Program-made: the position numbers and the translations under genes
In this document: positions 31,977-39,726 of the stretch, piece after piece
Layout: each line of letters begins with the position of its first letter
Position numbering within the stretch: the first letter of the stretch is position 1
The notes under the pieces: model-generated
Database searches by the model: none
What the model saw: only the letters and a program-made list of their open reading frames with translations
What the model was told of the DNA's origin: nothing
Origin: Actinomadura citrea
Lineage (GTDB): Bacteria > Actinomycetota > Actinomycetes > Streptosporangiales > Streptosporangiaceae
Assembly: GCF_013409045.1 (NCBI RefSeq)
Contig: NZ_JACCBT010000001.1
Span: forward strand, 310,001 to 374,000
Direction: 5' to 3'
Length of the DNA: 64,000 nucleotides

Positions 31977-33145
31977 CACTGGCCCTTCAGCGCGCAGTAG
32001 GAGTCCTGGGCCGCCTTGACGACCGCAGACTCGGCCTTGCCGGGGATCATGTTGTAGCGGTTGGTGGCCACGACGGCCTGGGTCTTGCCGTCCGGGCTCG
32101 TGAACCACTGGCTGAAGTAGCCGAGCGCGGCGCCGTTGTGCGACCACGCGGTGCCGCACGGCGTCTTCGCCATGATCACGCCGAGGCCGTAGGGCTTGTC
32201 GGACGCGACCTGCTGCAACTCCCGCTGCTGCGCGGGGGGAAGCAGGCGGCCGGACGCGAGCGCGCGGGTGAAGTCGGCGAGGTCCTCCTGGGTGGACACG
32301 ATGGCGCCCGCCGCACCGAGCACCTGGACGTTCGAGAACGAGATGTCCCGGATGGTGAAGTAGCCGTGCAGCCAGTTCCCGTACAGCTTGGGGTCGGCCT
32401 CGGGGAAGGTGGTGTCGGTGAGGCCGAGCGGCTTGATGATCCGGCTGCTCACCTCGGCCGCCGGGTGGTGCCCGGTCGCGGCCTGGATGATCAACCCGCC
32501 GAGGATGTAGTTGGTGTTGGCGTAGTTGAACTTGGTGCCGGGCGCCGACAGCGACTTCTTGGACGTGGCGACCTTCACCAGAGCGCGCGGATCCCACCGC
32601 TTGTGGGGGTTGATGTCGACGACGTAGGACCCCGAGATCCACAGGTCGTTGAGGTAGTCGGGGAGCCCGCTGGTGTGGTTGAGCAGCTGCCGGATCGTGA
32701 TCTTGCGGCCGTCGTTGCCGTTCGCCTCGACCAGGCCGGGCAGCCACCGGTCCACGGTGTCGTTCATGGACAGCTTGCCCTCGGCCTCCAACTGCAGCAG
32801 GACCGTGGCCACGAACGCCTTGGTGTTGCTGGCGATGCGGAACTTCGCCTTCGGGTCGGCCGGCACGCGCCGGAACATGTCGCCGTAACCGGACGCGGCG
32901 TACTGGGTATTGGTGCCGCTGCGGACCATCCCGATCATGCCGGGCAGCTTCTGCTCCGCCTGGACCTTCGCCACGCGCTCCTGGAGGACGGCGCCGGCCC
33001 GCACTTCGTTACCGGTCCCGGTCTTCGCGCCGACCGAGCCGACCGTGGCCTCCCGGTCCTGCACGCCCACCGTCACCGCCGTCACGGTGGCGGCCGCCGC
33101 CACCAGCGTCGCGCCGGCGCGGACAAGGAACTTCCGACTTCGCAT
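31976..33145 (-). CDS. Exported serine hydrolase, beta-lactamase/D,D-peptidase fold
   Basis: A 389-residue class C beta-lactamase-fold protein with a Sec signal (FLVRAGATLVAAAATVTAV). Catalytic motifs are complete: SNTKA (Ser-x-x-Lys), YANTNY (Tyr-x-Asn) and WSHNGAALGY (replacing KTG). The family includes D-alanyl-D-alanine carboxypeptidases, esterases and D-aminopeptidases. It is translationally coupled (TGATG) to the cutinase-like gene, so both hydrolases act outside the cell on linked substrates (inference). Confidence 0.9.
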   Translation of the reverse strand: MRSRKFLVRAGATLVAAAATVTAVTVGVQDREATVGSVGAKTGTGNEVRAGAVLQERVAKVQAEQKLPGMIGMVRSGTNTQYAASGYGDMFRRVPADPKAKFRIASNTKAFVATVLLQLEAEGKLSMNDTVDRWLPGLVEANGNDGRKITIRQLLNHTSGLPDYLNDLWISGSYVVDINPHKRWDPRALVKVATSKKSLSAPGTKFNYANTNYILGGLIIQAATGHHPAAEVSSRIIKPLGLTDTTFPEADPKLYGNWLHGYFTIRDISFSNVQVLGAAGAIVSTQEDLADFTRALASGRLLPPAQQRELQQVASDKPYGLGVIMAKTPCGTAWSHNGAALGYFSQWFTSPDGKTQAVVATNRYNMIPGKAESAVVKAAQDSYCALKGQ

Positions 33146-33339
33146 TCGGTCTCCCAGACAATTCGACGATCGTGTCCGCGACGCTAGTGAGACCCGTTGA
33201 CATTACGATGACAAGCGAATATCGAGCCCGCCTTGCCCGTCGTATCGGCCTGGCATTCCATGGACATGCCGATAACGCGCCGAACGCTTCTGGGAATCGT
33301 TCGGCGCGTGCTGCCGGAGAAATGGACGATGAACGGCGG

Positions 33340-35238
33340 CTAAAGGCCGGAAGGCGTGCCTGCGACGGCGACCAGGCCCGCCCTGCCCGGGGTCTGTGAC
33401 TCCTCCGCGGCGAGTTCTTGCGCGAACAGTGCGAGCAGTCCGTTCAGCCGGTACTGGTGGACGGACGGCTGCTGCACGAGGTTCGCGTCCACCAGGTTCT
33501 CGAGCGCCCGCTCGGCCCCCTGCGCGGCCCAGCCGAGGGCGGCCGCCAGCGCCCGATGGCCGGATCGCCCGTCCGGGGCCGTCCCCAGCGCGCGGAACGC
33601 TCGCCGCTCGGCGGCCGGAAGCCGGTCGTAGGAGAGCCGGAACGCCCCTTCCACGCTCCGGTCCTCCGCCGTGAGCTCGGCCAGGCGGCCCCGGGCGTCG
33701 GCCATCCGGTGCACCAGATGGCCGATCGCCCAGGACGGGCGGCTCTGGAGGCGCGCGCCCGCGATGCACAGCGCCAGAGGCAACCGGTCGCACATGGCCG
33801 CCAGCTCCCGCACGGCGACCGGCTCGGCGGCGGCGCGCTCGGCGCCCACGATCCGGGTGAGCAGCGCCTCCGCCGCCTGCCGGGTGAGTCCCCCCAGCGA
33901 GACCCGGCGGTCCACGTCCAGCCCGACCAGCCGCCGGCGGCCGGTGACCAGCACCCGGCTGCCCGCCCCCGCGGGGAGCAGCGGGCGCACCTGGTCGGCG
34001 CCGGACGCGTCGTCGAGGACCAGCAGCAGGCGCAGCCCGGCGGTCGCGCTCCGCCAGGACGCCGCGAGCTCGTCCAGGTCGCCGGACGCGTTCCCGGCGC
34101 CGACCGCCCGCAGCAGCCGCCGCAGCGCGCGTTCCGGCGGCACCGCGTCCCGCCGCTCGTCGTGCCCGTGCAGCTCGACGAACAGGCAGCCGTCCGGGTG
34201 GTCGCGGCGCAGCGCACGCGCGGCGCACACCGCGAGCGCGGTCTTGCCGGCGCCCGCCACCCCGTCCACCGCCACCACCGCGGGCCCGCCCCCGCCGGTG
34301 AGCAGCGCCAGCTCGTCCTGCCGTCCGACCAGCTCACCGACCTCCGCGGGCAGTTCGTCGGGGACGCGCCGCGCGGGCGGAACCGGCGTGCCCGCCCCCC
34401 GTCCCGCCTCGTCTCGCGGAACGAGGTCCAAGGCCGCGTCGTCACCGCGCAGAACCGCCTGATGCACCCGCCGCAGCCGCTCGCCCGGCTCCACCCCGAG
34501 ATCCTCCACCAGTCGGTGGCGCAGGTGCGAGTACGCGGCCAGCGCGTCGGCCTGGCGGCCGCTCCCGTACAGCGCGCGCATGAGCAGCGAGGTCAGGGAC
34601 TCGCTGTGCGGGTGCTTGGGCATCAGGGCGTGCAGCTCACCGACGGCGTCCACGAACCTGCCGAGCTGGAACTGGCATTCGATCTTCTCCTGCAGGAGGG
34701 AGAGCCTGCGCTCCTCCAGCCGCAGACGTTCCGCCTCCGCGAACGGCCCCGGAAGCCCGGCCAGCGGCTCGCCCTGGAACAGCGCGAGGGCATCGAGGCA
34801 GGCGCTCGCCGCGGCCGCCAGATCGCCGGACCTCCTGGCGGCGGCCGCCTCGTCCGCGGTCTCGTCGAGCCGCATCAGGTCGACCGCCGTCCCCCGGCTG
34901 ACGAAGCGGTAGCCGCCCCGCTCCCGGGCGATCACCGACTCCTGCGCGTGCTCGCCGAGCGTGCCCAGGCAGCGGCGCAGCCGGTGGACGTACACCGGCA
35001 CGATCTTGCTTCCCGAGCCCGGCGGTTCGACGCCCCAGACGCCGTCGAGCAGCTCCCGCTGGCTGACGGTCATGTCCGGGCGCAGCAGCAGGGCGGCCAG
35101 GAGGGCCTGCTGCCTGAGGGGGCCGAGGTCGAGCCGGGTCGCCCCGCGCCACGCCCGGACCGGGCCCAGCACGGTGAAGTCGAGCAGGCGGGGGGCCGGG
35201 TCCGGCGTCGTGTCCGAGGTCATCGCCATCGCCATCAT
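33340..35238 (-). CDS. SARP-family regulator with BTAD and NB-ARC domains
   Basis: A 632-residue activator. Residues 18-115 are an OmpR-like winged helix (LLDFTVLGPVRAWRG to ERGGYRFV), 120-262 the BTAD domain (ELHALMPKHPHSESLTSLLM, AYSHLRHRLVEDLGVEPG), and 300-560 an NB-ARC ATPase with Walker A GVAGAGKT (326-333) and LLLVLDD. There is no long TPR tail, so this is a medium-size AfsR-like SARP. SARPs normally switch on antibiotic clusters; no biosynthetic cluster is visible here. ATG 35238 and 35235 are both possible. It may act on distant genes or on the neighbouring exported hydrolases. Confidence 0.9.
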   Translation of the reverse strand: MMAMAMTSDTTPDPAPRLLDFTVLGPVRAWRGATRLDLGPLRQQALLAALLLRPDMTVSQRELLDGVWGVEPPGSGSKIVPVYVHRLRRCLGTLGEHAQESVIARERGGYRFVSRGTAVDLMRLDETADEAAAARRSGDLAAAASACLDALALFQGEPLAGLPGPFAEAERLRLEERRLSLLQEKIECQFQLGRFVDAVGELHALMPKHPHSESLTSLLMRALYGSGRQADALAAYSHLRHRLVEDLGVEPGERLRRVHQAVLRGDDAALDLVPRDEAGRGAGTPVPPARRVPDELPAEVGELVGRQDELALLTGGGGPAVVAVDGVAGAGKTALAVCAARALRRDHPDGCLFVELHGHDERRDAVPPERALRRLLRAVGAGNASGDLDELAASWRSATAGLRLLLVLDDASGADQVRPLLPAGAGSRVLVTGRRRLVGLDVDRRVSLGGLTRQAAEALLTRIVGAERAAAEPVAVRELAAMCDRLPLALCIAGARLQSRPSWAIGHLVHRMADARGRLAELTAEDRSVEGAFRLSYDRLPAAERRAFRALGTAPDGRSGHRALAAALGWAAQGAERALENLVDANLVQQPSVHQYRLNGLLALFAQELAAEESQTPGRAGLVAVAGTPSGL

Positions 35239-35315
35239 CAGACCGATCTCTTCGAACTGCTGATCAAGGACGATCCGCGCGTACAGGGGAGCGCAACGGA
35301 CCTTGGCATAACTTT

Positions 35316-35334
35316 GTAATGGGTAGGTTATTAC
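35316..35334. promoter_or_regulatory. AT-rich inverted repeat upstream of SARP gene
   Basis: GTAAT (35316-35320) and ATTAC (35330-35334) flank 9 bp in a short AT-rich stretch 78 bp before the SARP start. It is a plausible promoter or operator for the SARP gene. Confidence 0.3.
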
Positions 35335-35390
35335 TATGTGATGGCCCGGTGCGGCGATTGGTTCGGACCATCGGCGTGGCGATCGTCACG

Positions 35391-36119
35391 TCACTGTGCG
35401 GGGCGCGGCCGCCGGCCCCGGCGGGGCGCGGGCTCGGGTGCGACGGCCGCGGCCGCCTCGACGTTCAGCAGCGACTGCCCGGCGGAGTGCTCGGCGGCCG
35501 CGCGGTCGTCCCCGAGCCCCACCAGCAGATTGATCACGTGCGGGCCCAGGATGTGCAGGACGCCGCGGCCCTCCTGGCCGAACACCCCCGTGCTCTCCAG
35601 CAGCACGTAGCCGTGGATCATGCACCAGATCTGCCCGGCCACCAGGACCGGGTCGTCCCGGCGGATCCGCCCGGCGTTCATGGCGCGCCGCACCAGCCGC
35701 GGCAGCAGCGCGAAGGCGTCGTTCACCTCGGCGGCGGTCGCCGGCGTGCCCTCGGCGGTGAGGTCGTGCCCGAACGATGGAAGCGCCCCCGGCGAGGCGA
35801 TCCCGAACATCAGCCGGTAGCGCTGCGGGCTGGCCATCGCGAACTCCCGGTAGGCCAGCCCCAGGACCAGCAGGTCGGTCACCGGGTCCTCGGTGTCGGG
35901 CACCTGCCGCAGGTGCCGCTCGAAGCGCGCGAACGCCTCCCGCCCGATCGCCTCGTACAGCCCGGCCATCCCGCCGAAGTGGGTGTAGACGGCCATGGTG
36001 GACGCCCCGATCTCGGCGGCGAGCCCCCGCGCGTTCAGCGCCTCGGGACCCCGTTCCTCCAGCAGCCGCATCCCGGCTTCGATCAGCTTCTCGCGGGACC
36101 CCGCCGACGTCTTGGACAT
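35391..36119 (-). CDS. TetR-family transcriptional regulator
   Basis: A 242-residue regulator from ATG 36119. Helix-turn-helix at about 8-55 (LIEAGMRLLEERGPEALNAR, ASTMAVYTHFGGMAGLYEAI). The C-terminal domain resembles the TetR_C_13/WHG group (YREFAMASPQRYRLMFGI). A TATAAC -10 element at 36126-36131 would place transcription start at or next to the ATG, so the mRNA may be leaderless; no ribosome-binding site is seen. ATGACA-A-TGTTAT (36118-36130) is a short near-palindrome across the start that could be its own operator. Confidence 0.9.
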   Translation of the reverse strand: MSKTSAGSREKLIEAGMRLLEERGPEALNARGLAAEIGASTMAVYTHFGGMAGLYEAIGREAFARFERHLRQVPDTEDPVTDLLVLGLAYREFAMASPQRYRLMFGIASPGALPSFGHDLTAEGTPATAAEVNDAFALLPRLVRRAMNAGRIRRDDPVLVAGQIWCMIHGYVLLESTGVFGQEGRGVLHILGPHVINLLVGLGDDRAAAEHSAGQSLLNVEAAAAVAPEPAPRRGRRPRPAQ

Positions 36120-36207
36120 GACAATGTTATAGCGCGCCCAGAAGGGTCCGCTATCACCTGAACGGCCATGTCTTTCTGTTGCGACGGTGGCGACGCCCTC
36201 CGCGGGG

Positions 36208-37062
36208 TCAGGCGGTACCGGGGGCCCGCTCGGTGGACATGGTCGGCACGACCTTGAGGAAGGCATCGGCGATCTCCTGGTACCCCGCCGCCGTCGCGTG
36301 GCCGTCGTCGTCGCTGCACTGGTACGTCCACGCGCAGATCCGTGCCACGGCCCGGGGGACGGTGCCGTACGGAGGGGCCGGCACCTCGGTGAGGTCGTGC
36401 CCGGCAAAGGCGCCGTTGACGTCCGCGACCCTGAACCCGGCGGCCAGGTAGACGCCGTGCTCGTAGGCGTTGAAGGTGTCGATGACCGGAATCGAGGCGA
36501 GGGCGGCGGCCCTGCCGCCCGACACCCAGGACGCCAGGCCGGGGTTGTAGTAGTTCATGGCGGCGTAGACGGGGGAGCCGCCTCCCGCCAGCCGCAGCCG
36601 CGCGGTGATCTGGGGCAGATTGACGATCAGCGAGCCCACGCCCTGGAGCGCGCAGCCCGCGTCGACGCCACCGCCGGGCAGGCACCCGTTGGTGTCGTTG
36701 GCCCCGATGTCCAGAGTCACGTACCGGACGTGGCCCGCGTGCGCCTTCAGGAAGGCTTCGGCGGCGCCCGTCTGGGAGCCGGCCGCGTACCGGCAGATGC
36801 CGCCCTTGAGCATCGTCGTGGTGGTCTCCCCGGGGCAGCCGAGCTTCACCAGTCTCAACCGGGGATTCCGCGCCTTCAACGCGGCATGGAGCCGGTCGGT
36901 GTAACCCTGATCGGTCCTCCCCGCACCGGCCTGCACGCCCACGGACAACGAGTCGCCGAGCGCCAGGTAGTACTCCGGGCCGCTCGCCGAGGCGACCGGC
37001 CCCACCAGCCCCAGCCCCGCCACGGCGGCGACCACGACGGCGATCGATCTGACCAGCCCCAT
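36208..37062 (-). CDS. Secreted SGNH/GDSL-type esterase
   Basis: A 284-residue secreted hydrolase. ATG 37062 (MGLVRSIAVVVAAVAGLGLV) follows GGAGCGGGG and gives a clean Sec signal. Block I YLALGDSLSVGVQ holds the nucleophile Ser, block III LDIGANDTNGC the Asn, and the C-terminal DDDGHATAAGY the Asp-His pair. Cys pairs (GCPG, CLPG, CALQ, CAWTYQC) fit the disulfide-rich Streptomyces lipase-like family. Substrate: esters or lipids outside the cell. Confidence 0.9.
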   Translation of the reverse strand: MGLVRSIAVVVAAVAGLGLVGPVASASGPEYYLALGDSLSVGVQAGAGRTDQGYTDRLHAALKARNPRLRLVKLGCPGETTTTMLKGGICRYAAGSQTGAAEAFLKAHAGHVRYVTLDIGANDTNGCLPGGGVDAGCALQGVGSLIVNLPQITARLRLAGGGSPVYAAMNYYNPGLASWVSGGRAAALASIPVIDTFNAYEHGVYLAAGFRVADVNGAFAGHDLTEVPAPPYGTVPRAVARICAWTYQCSDDDGHATAAGYQEIADAFLKVVPTMSTERAPGTA

Positions 37063-37131
37063 CCCCGCTCCAGCGACCTCGGCACAAGCGCACCCCACCC
37101 GGCACGCACGCAACAGACGGCCAAGCTAACA

Positions 37132-37148
37132 AACATCGCTGTCTATTT
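37132..37148 (-). promoter_or_regulatory. Shared upstream motif AAAYAGACANNNATGTT, copy 2
   Basis: The minus strand reads AAATAGACAGCGATGTT, 69 bp before the SGNH start, matching 29895-29911 upstream of the DUF4185 gene. Both target genes encode exported proteins on the same strand. Confidence 0.4.
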
Positions 37149-37304
37149 AAAGGGCCCCGGCATCGTCGGTGCCGAGCCGGCGGGGTCGACATGAGAGCCC
37201 ACCGGGGCTCCGTCCGAATGCCCGGGACGAATTCCGACACCAGGCGCATCCATTTCGACTGACGCCGGGCCCCGCGTGTCACGTCGCGCGGGCTGTCTGG
37301 CGGG

Positions 37305-38333
37305 TCAGCGAGCTCGGGGTGGGGCGCAGGAGCCTCGCTGGACGAGCTGGGCTCCTACGCGGTAGGTGCGGCCGTTTCGGGCGGGGGGCACGTTGCCCCG
37401 GCCGCGTTCCAGCTGCTGGAGGAGCAGGTCCATGGCGAGTTCGCCCAGTTCCCGGGCGCCGTTGTCGACGACGGTCACGGGTGGGTGCCACCAGCGCAGC
37501 CAGCTGATGTCCTCGTAGCAGACGAGGGAGAGGTCGTCGGGGACGCTGACCCCGGCGGCCACGAGGGCGGGCAGGACCCCGAAGACGGCCTCGTGGTTGG
37601 CCGCCAGCAGGGCGGTCGTCTCCGGGGCGCGGCGCAGCAGCCGGTCGGTCGCGTCGGAGCCGAACGCCGGCTCGAACGGGCCGCGCTCGACCAGCCGCTC
37701 GTCGACCTCCAGGCCGCGCTCGCGCAGGGCCTGCTCGTATCCCGCGAAGCGCTCCTGCCCGGAGTTGGTGTCCGACGGCCCGCCGATGTAGCCGATGTGG
37801 CGGTGGCCGAGGTCCAGCAGGTGCCGGGTCGCCTCGTGGGCGCCGTCGCGGTCGGCCGCGAGCACGGTCGGGGCGGCGCTCTCGGGCGCGCCGCGGATGA
37901 GGTTGACCACGGCGGTGCCGCTCGCCAGCAGGGCGTTGGAGGCGGCGGCGTTGGAACCGGTGCCGATCAGGATGAGGCCGTCCACGCCGTGCTCGCCGAG
38001 CGTCTTGAGGATGGTCTCCTCGCGGCGCGGGTCGGCGTCGGTGATGTAGAGCATCATCTGGTAGTCCTCGGCCGCGGCGCGGCGCTGGACGACCTCGGCG
38101 ACGGTGTGGAACGAGGCGTTCACCAGGTTGCCGACGACGAGCCCGATCAGGTGCGACTGCCGGGACCGCAGCGAACTGGCCGCGCGGTTCGGCCGGTAGC
38201 CCAGCCGCCGGGCGGCGTCCTCGACGAGGGCGCGCGTCTCGGCGGCGATCAAGGACGAGCCGCTCAGCGCCCGGGAGGCGGTGCTGCGGGACACGCCGGC
38301 GGCGGCGGCGACGTCCTTCAGGGTGACGCTCAT
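37305..38333 (-). CDS. LacI-family transcriptional regulator
   Basis: A 342-residue repressor from ATG 38333 (GCGGAG upstream). MSVTLKDVAAAAGVSRSTAS and the hinge helix (NRAASSLRSRQS) are followed by a complete periplasmic-binding-like effector domain (LIGLVVGNLVNASFHTVAEV, GHRHIGYIGGPSDTNSGQER, ISWLRWWHPPVTVVDNGARE). It is divergent from the 14-gene catabolic cluster at 38507, with two near-identical TGCAAYCGATCCCA elements between them, so it is the probable specific regulator of that cluster. Confidence 0.92.
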   Translation of the reverse strand: MSVTLKDVAAAAGVSRSTASRALSGSSLIAAETRALVEDAARRLGYRPNRAASSLRSRQSHLIGLVVGNLVNASFHTVAEVVQRRAAAEDYQMMLYITDADPRREETILKTLGEHGVDGLILIGTGSNAAASNALLASGTAVVNLIRGAPESAAPTVLAADRDGAHEATRHLLDLGHRHIGYIGGPSDTNSGQERFAGYEQALRERGLEVDERLVERGPFEPAFGSDATDRLLRRAPETTALLAANHEAVFGVLPALVAAGVSVPDDLSLVCYEDISWLRWWHPPVTVVDNGARELGELAMDLLLQQLERGRGNVPPARNGRTYRVGAQLVQRGSCAPPRAR

Positions 38334-38346
38334 CGTGCTCCGCTTC

Positions 38347-38360
38347 TGCAATCGATCCCA
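38347..38360. promoter_or_regulatory. Probable LacI-type operator half, copy 1
   Basis: TGCAATCGATCCCA, 14 bp before the LacI start. One mismatch from the copy at 38460. TGCAA(C/T)CGAT is half of a typical LacI-family operator. Confidence 0.5.
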
Positions 38361-38427
38361 CTGGCGGGCCAATCATGCCACAGGACGACGGGGGAGGGCA
38401 GGGCAACAAAAAGGAAGAAGACGACTC

Positions 38428-38473
38428 TTGACACCCGAGTTGGCTCTGCCGCAACCTTGTGCAACCGATCCCA
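38428..38473 (+). promoter_or_regulatory. Candidate promoter and LacI operator of the catabolic cluster
   Basis: TTGACA (38428-38433) is a perfect -35; with a 17-18-nt spacer the -10 would fall at GCAACC/CAACCT (38451-38457), a poor match. TGCAACCGATCCCA (38460-38473) lies just downstream, where a bound repressor would block initiation; it matches the copy at 38347. Confidence 0.5.
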
Positions 38474-38506
38474 GCGGGATGAGCTCTACAGACTCGGGGA
38501 AAGATC

Positions 38507-39472
38507 TTGGATCGCGACGACGTCTCATGGCACGGCTACTGGCCGGCGGCGCCCACGCCGTTCGCCGCGGATGGCGCGCTGGACGAGGACGCCTGGCGTG
38601 CGCTGCTGCGGCTGTACCTGCGGCAGGGCGTGCACGGCGTGCTGGTCAACGGCAGCACCGGCGAGTGGTTCGGCCAGAGCCCGGCCGAGCGCCGGCGGGT
38701 CGCCGAGATCGCCGTCGCCGAGGTGGCCGGCCGGGTTCCGGTGGTCGTCGGCGTCACCGCCTACACCCCGGCCGAGGCGATCGGGCTGGCCAGGCACGCC
38801 GCCGACGCGGGGGCCGACGGCGTGCTCGCCACCCCGCCGCCCTACGTCCACCCGGGGCCGGAGGAGCTTCTCGCCTTCTTCGCCGAGGTCAGTGCGGCCA
38901 CGGACCTGCCGTTCATGGTCTACAACTGGCCGCGCGGCGTCGCCGTCGACATCGGCGACCACCCGGACCTGGTCCGGCGGCTGGCGGACCTGCCCCACGT
39001 CGCCGCGATCAAGGACAGCACCGGCGACTGGCTGCGGATGCTCGCGACGGTCGAGGCGGTCGCCGACCGGGTCCGCGTCTTCGGCAGCTTCCTGCACCGC
39101 CGCGGCCTGGCCGTCCTGCTGGAGCTCGGCGGCGACGGCAACATCGACGGGGGCGGGCTCGGCGCCCCGTTCGCCGTCCCGTACTACGAAGCGGTCGCGC
39201 GCCGCGACGGCGCCGCCGCCCGCACCTGGGCGGACCGCTACACCGGCCTGTCGGGACGGCTCATCCGCCCCGACTACAGCGGCGTGTTCGGCTCGCCGAT
39301 CGCGCAGCTCAAGGGGGCCATGTCCCTGCTCGGGCAGCCGGGCGGGCACGTCCGCCCCCCGCTGCGGCCGGTCACCGGCGTCGCGCTGGAGGCGATCGGC
39401 GCGGTCCTGGAGGAGTCCGGCCTGACGAAGGCCCTCGCTCGGGAGCGGGACGCGGCCGGGGCGCGGCCGTGA
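38507..39472 (+). CDS. DapA/DHDPS-family lyase (deaminase-like)
   Basis: A 321-residue class I aldolase-fold enzyme starting at TTG 38507 (GGGGAAAG upstream). Catalytic residues are in place: GSTGEW (49-54), Tyr139 (FMVYNWP) and Schiff-base Lys169 (AAIKDSTGDW). The family includes dihydrodipicolinate synthase, keto-acid aldolases and Pyr4H2C deaminase of hydroxyproline breakdown. Because the next three genes look like a D-hydroxyproline-type dehydrogenase, a deaminase acting on its pyrroline product is my preferred reading; the substrate is unproven. Confidence 0.85.
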   Translation: MDRDDVSWHGYWPAAPTPFAADGALDEDAWRALLRLYLRQGVHGVLVNGSTGEWFGQSPAERRRVAEIAVAEVAGRVPVVVGVTAYTPAEAIGLARHAADAGADGVLATPPPYVHPGPEELLAFFAEVSAATDLPFMVYNWPRGVAVDIGDHPDLVRRLADLPHVAAIKDSTGDWLRMLATVEAVADRVRVFGSFLHRRGLAVLLELGGDGNIDGGGLGAPFAVPYYEAVARRDGAAARTWADRYTGLSGRLIRPDYSGVFGSPIAQLKGAMSLLGQPGGHVRPPLRPVTGVALEAIGAVLEESGLTKALARERDAAGARP

Positions 39473-39726
39473 CCACCGGCACCCGGATCACCATCGACGG
39501 GGAACCCGTGGACGCCGCCGCGGGCGCGTCCCTGACGGCCGTGTTCGTCGCCGCCGGGCGCTGGCGGCTGCGCGACAACCCGGTCAGCGGGGAGCCGCGC
39601 GGGCCGTTCTGCGGGATGGGCGTGTGCTTCGAGTGCGAGGTCACCGTCGACGGACGGCCCGGTGTGCGGGCGTGCCTGACCAGGGTCCTGCCCGGCATGG
39701 CGATCGAGACGGGGACGGTCCGATGA
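39469..39726 (+). CDS. (2Fe-2S)-binding small subunit of amine dehydrogenase
   Basis: An 85-residue ferredoxin-like protein starting at GTG 39469, overlapping the previous stop. Cys48, Cys53, Cys56 and Cys69 (GPFCGMGVCFEC and RACL) ligate a plant-type 2Fe-2S cluster. It corresponds to the N-terminal part of sarcosine oxidase alpha and to the small subunits of HcnABC/LhpBEF-type dehydrogenases, and overlaps the next gene (ATGA). It should pass electrons from the FAD subunits. Confidence 0.9.
   Translation: MTTGTRITIDGEPVDAAAGASLTAVFVAAGRWRLRDNPVSGEPRGPFCGMGVCFECEVTVDGRPGVRACLTRVLPGMAIETGTVR

Noticed and set aside
38507..39472. Lysine biosynthesis dapA
   Set aside because: Catabolic context, divergent LacI control and linkage to dehydrogenase genes do not fit a biosynthetic dihydrodipicolinate synthase.
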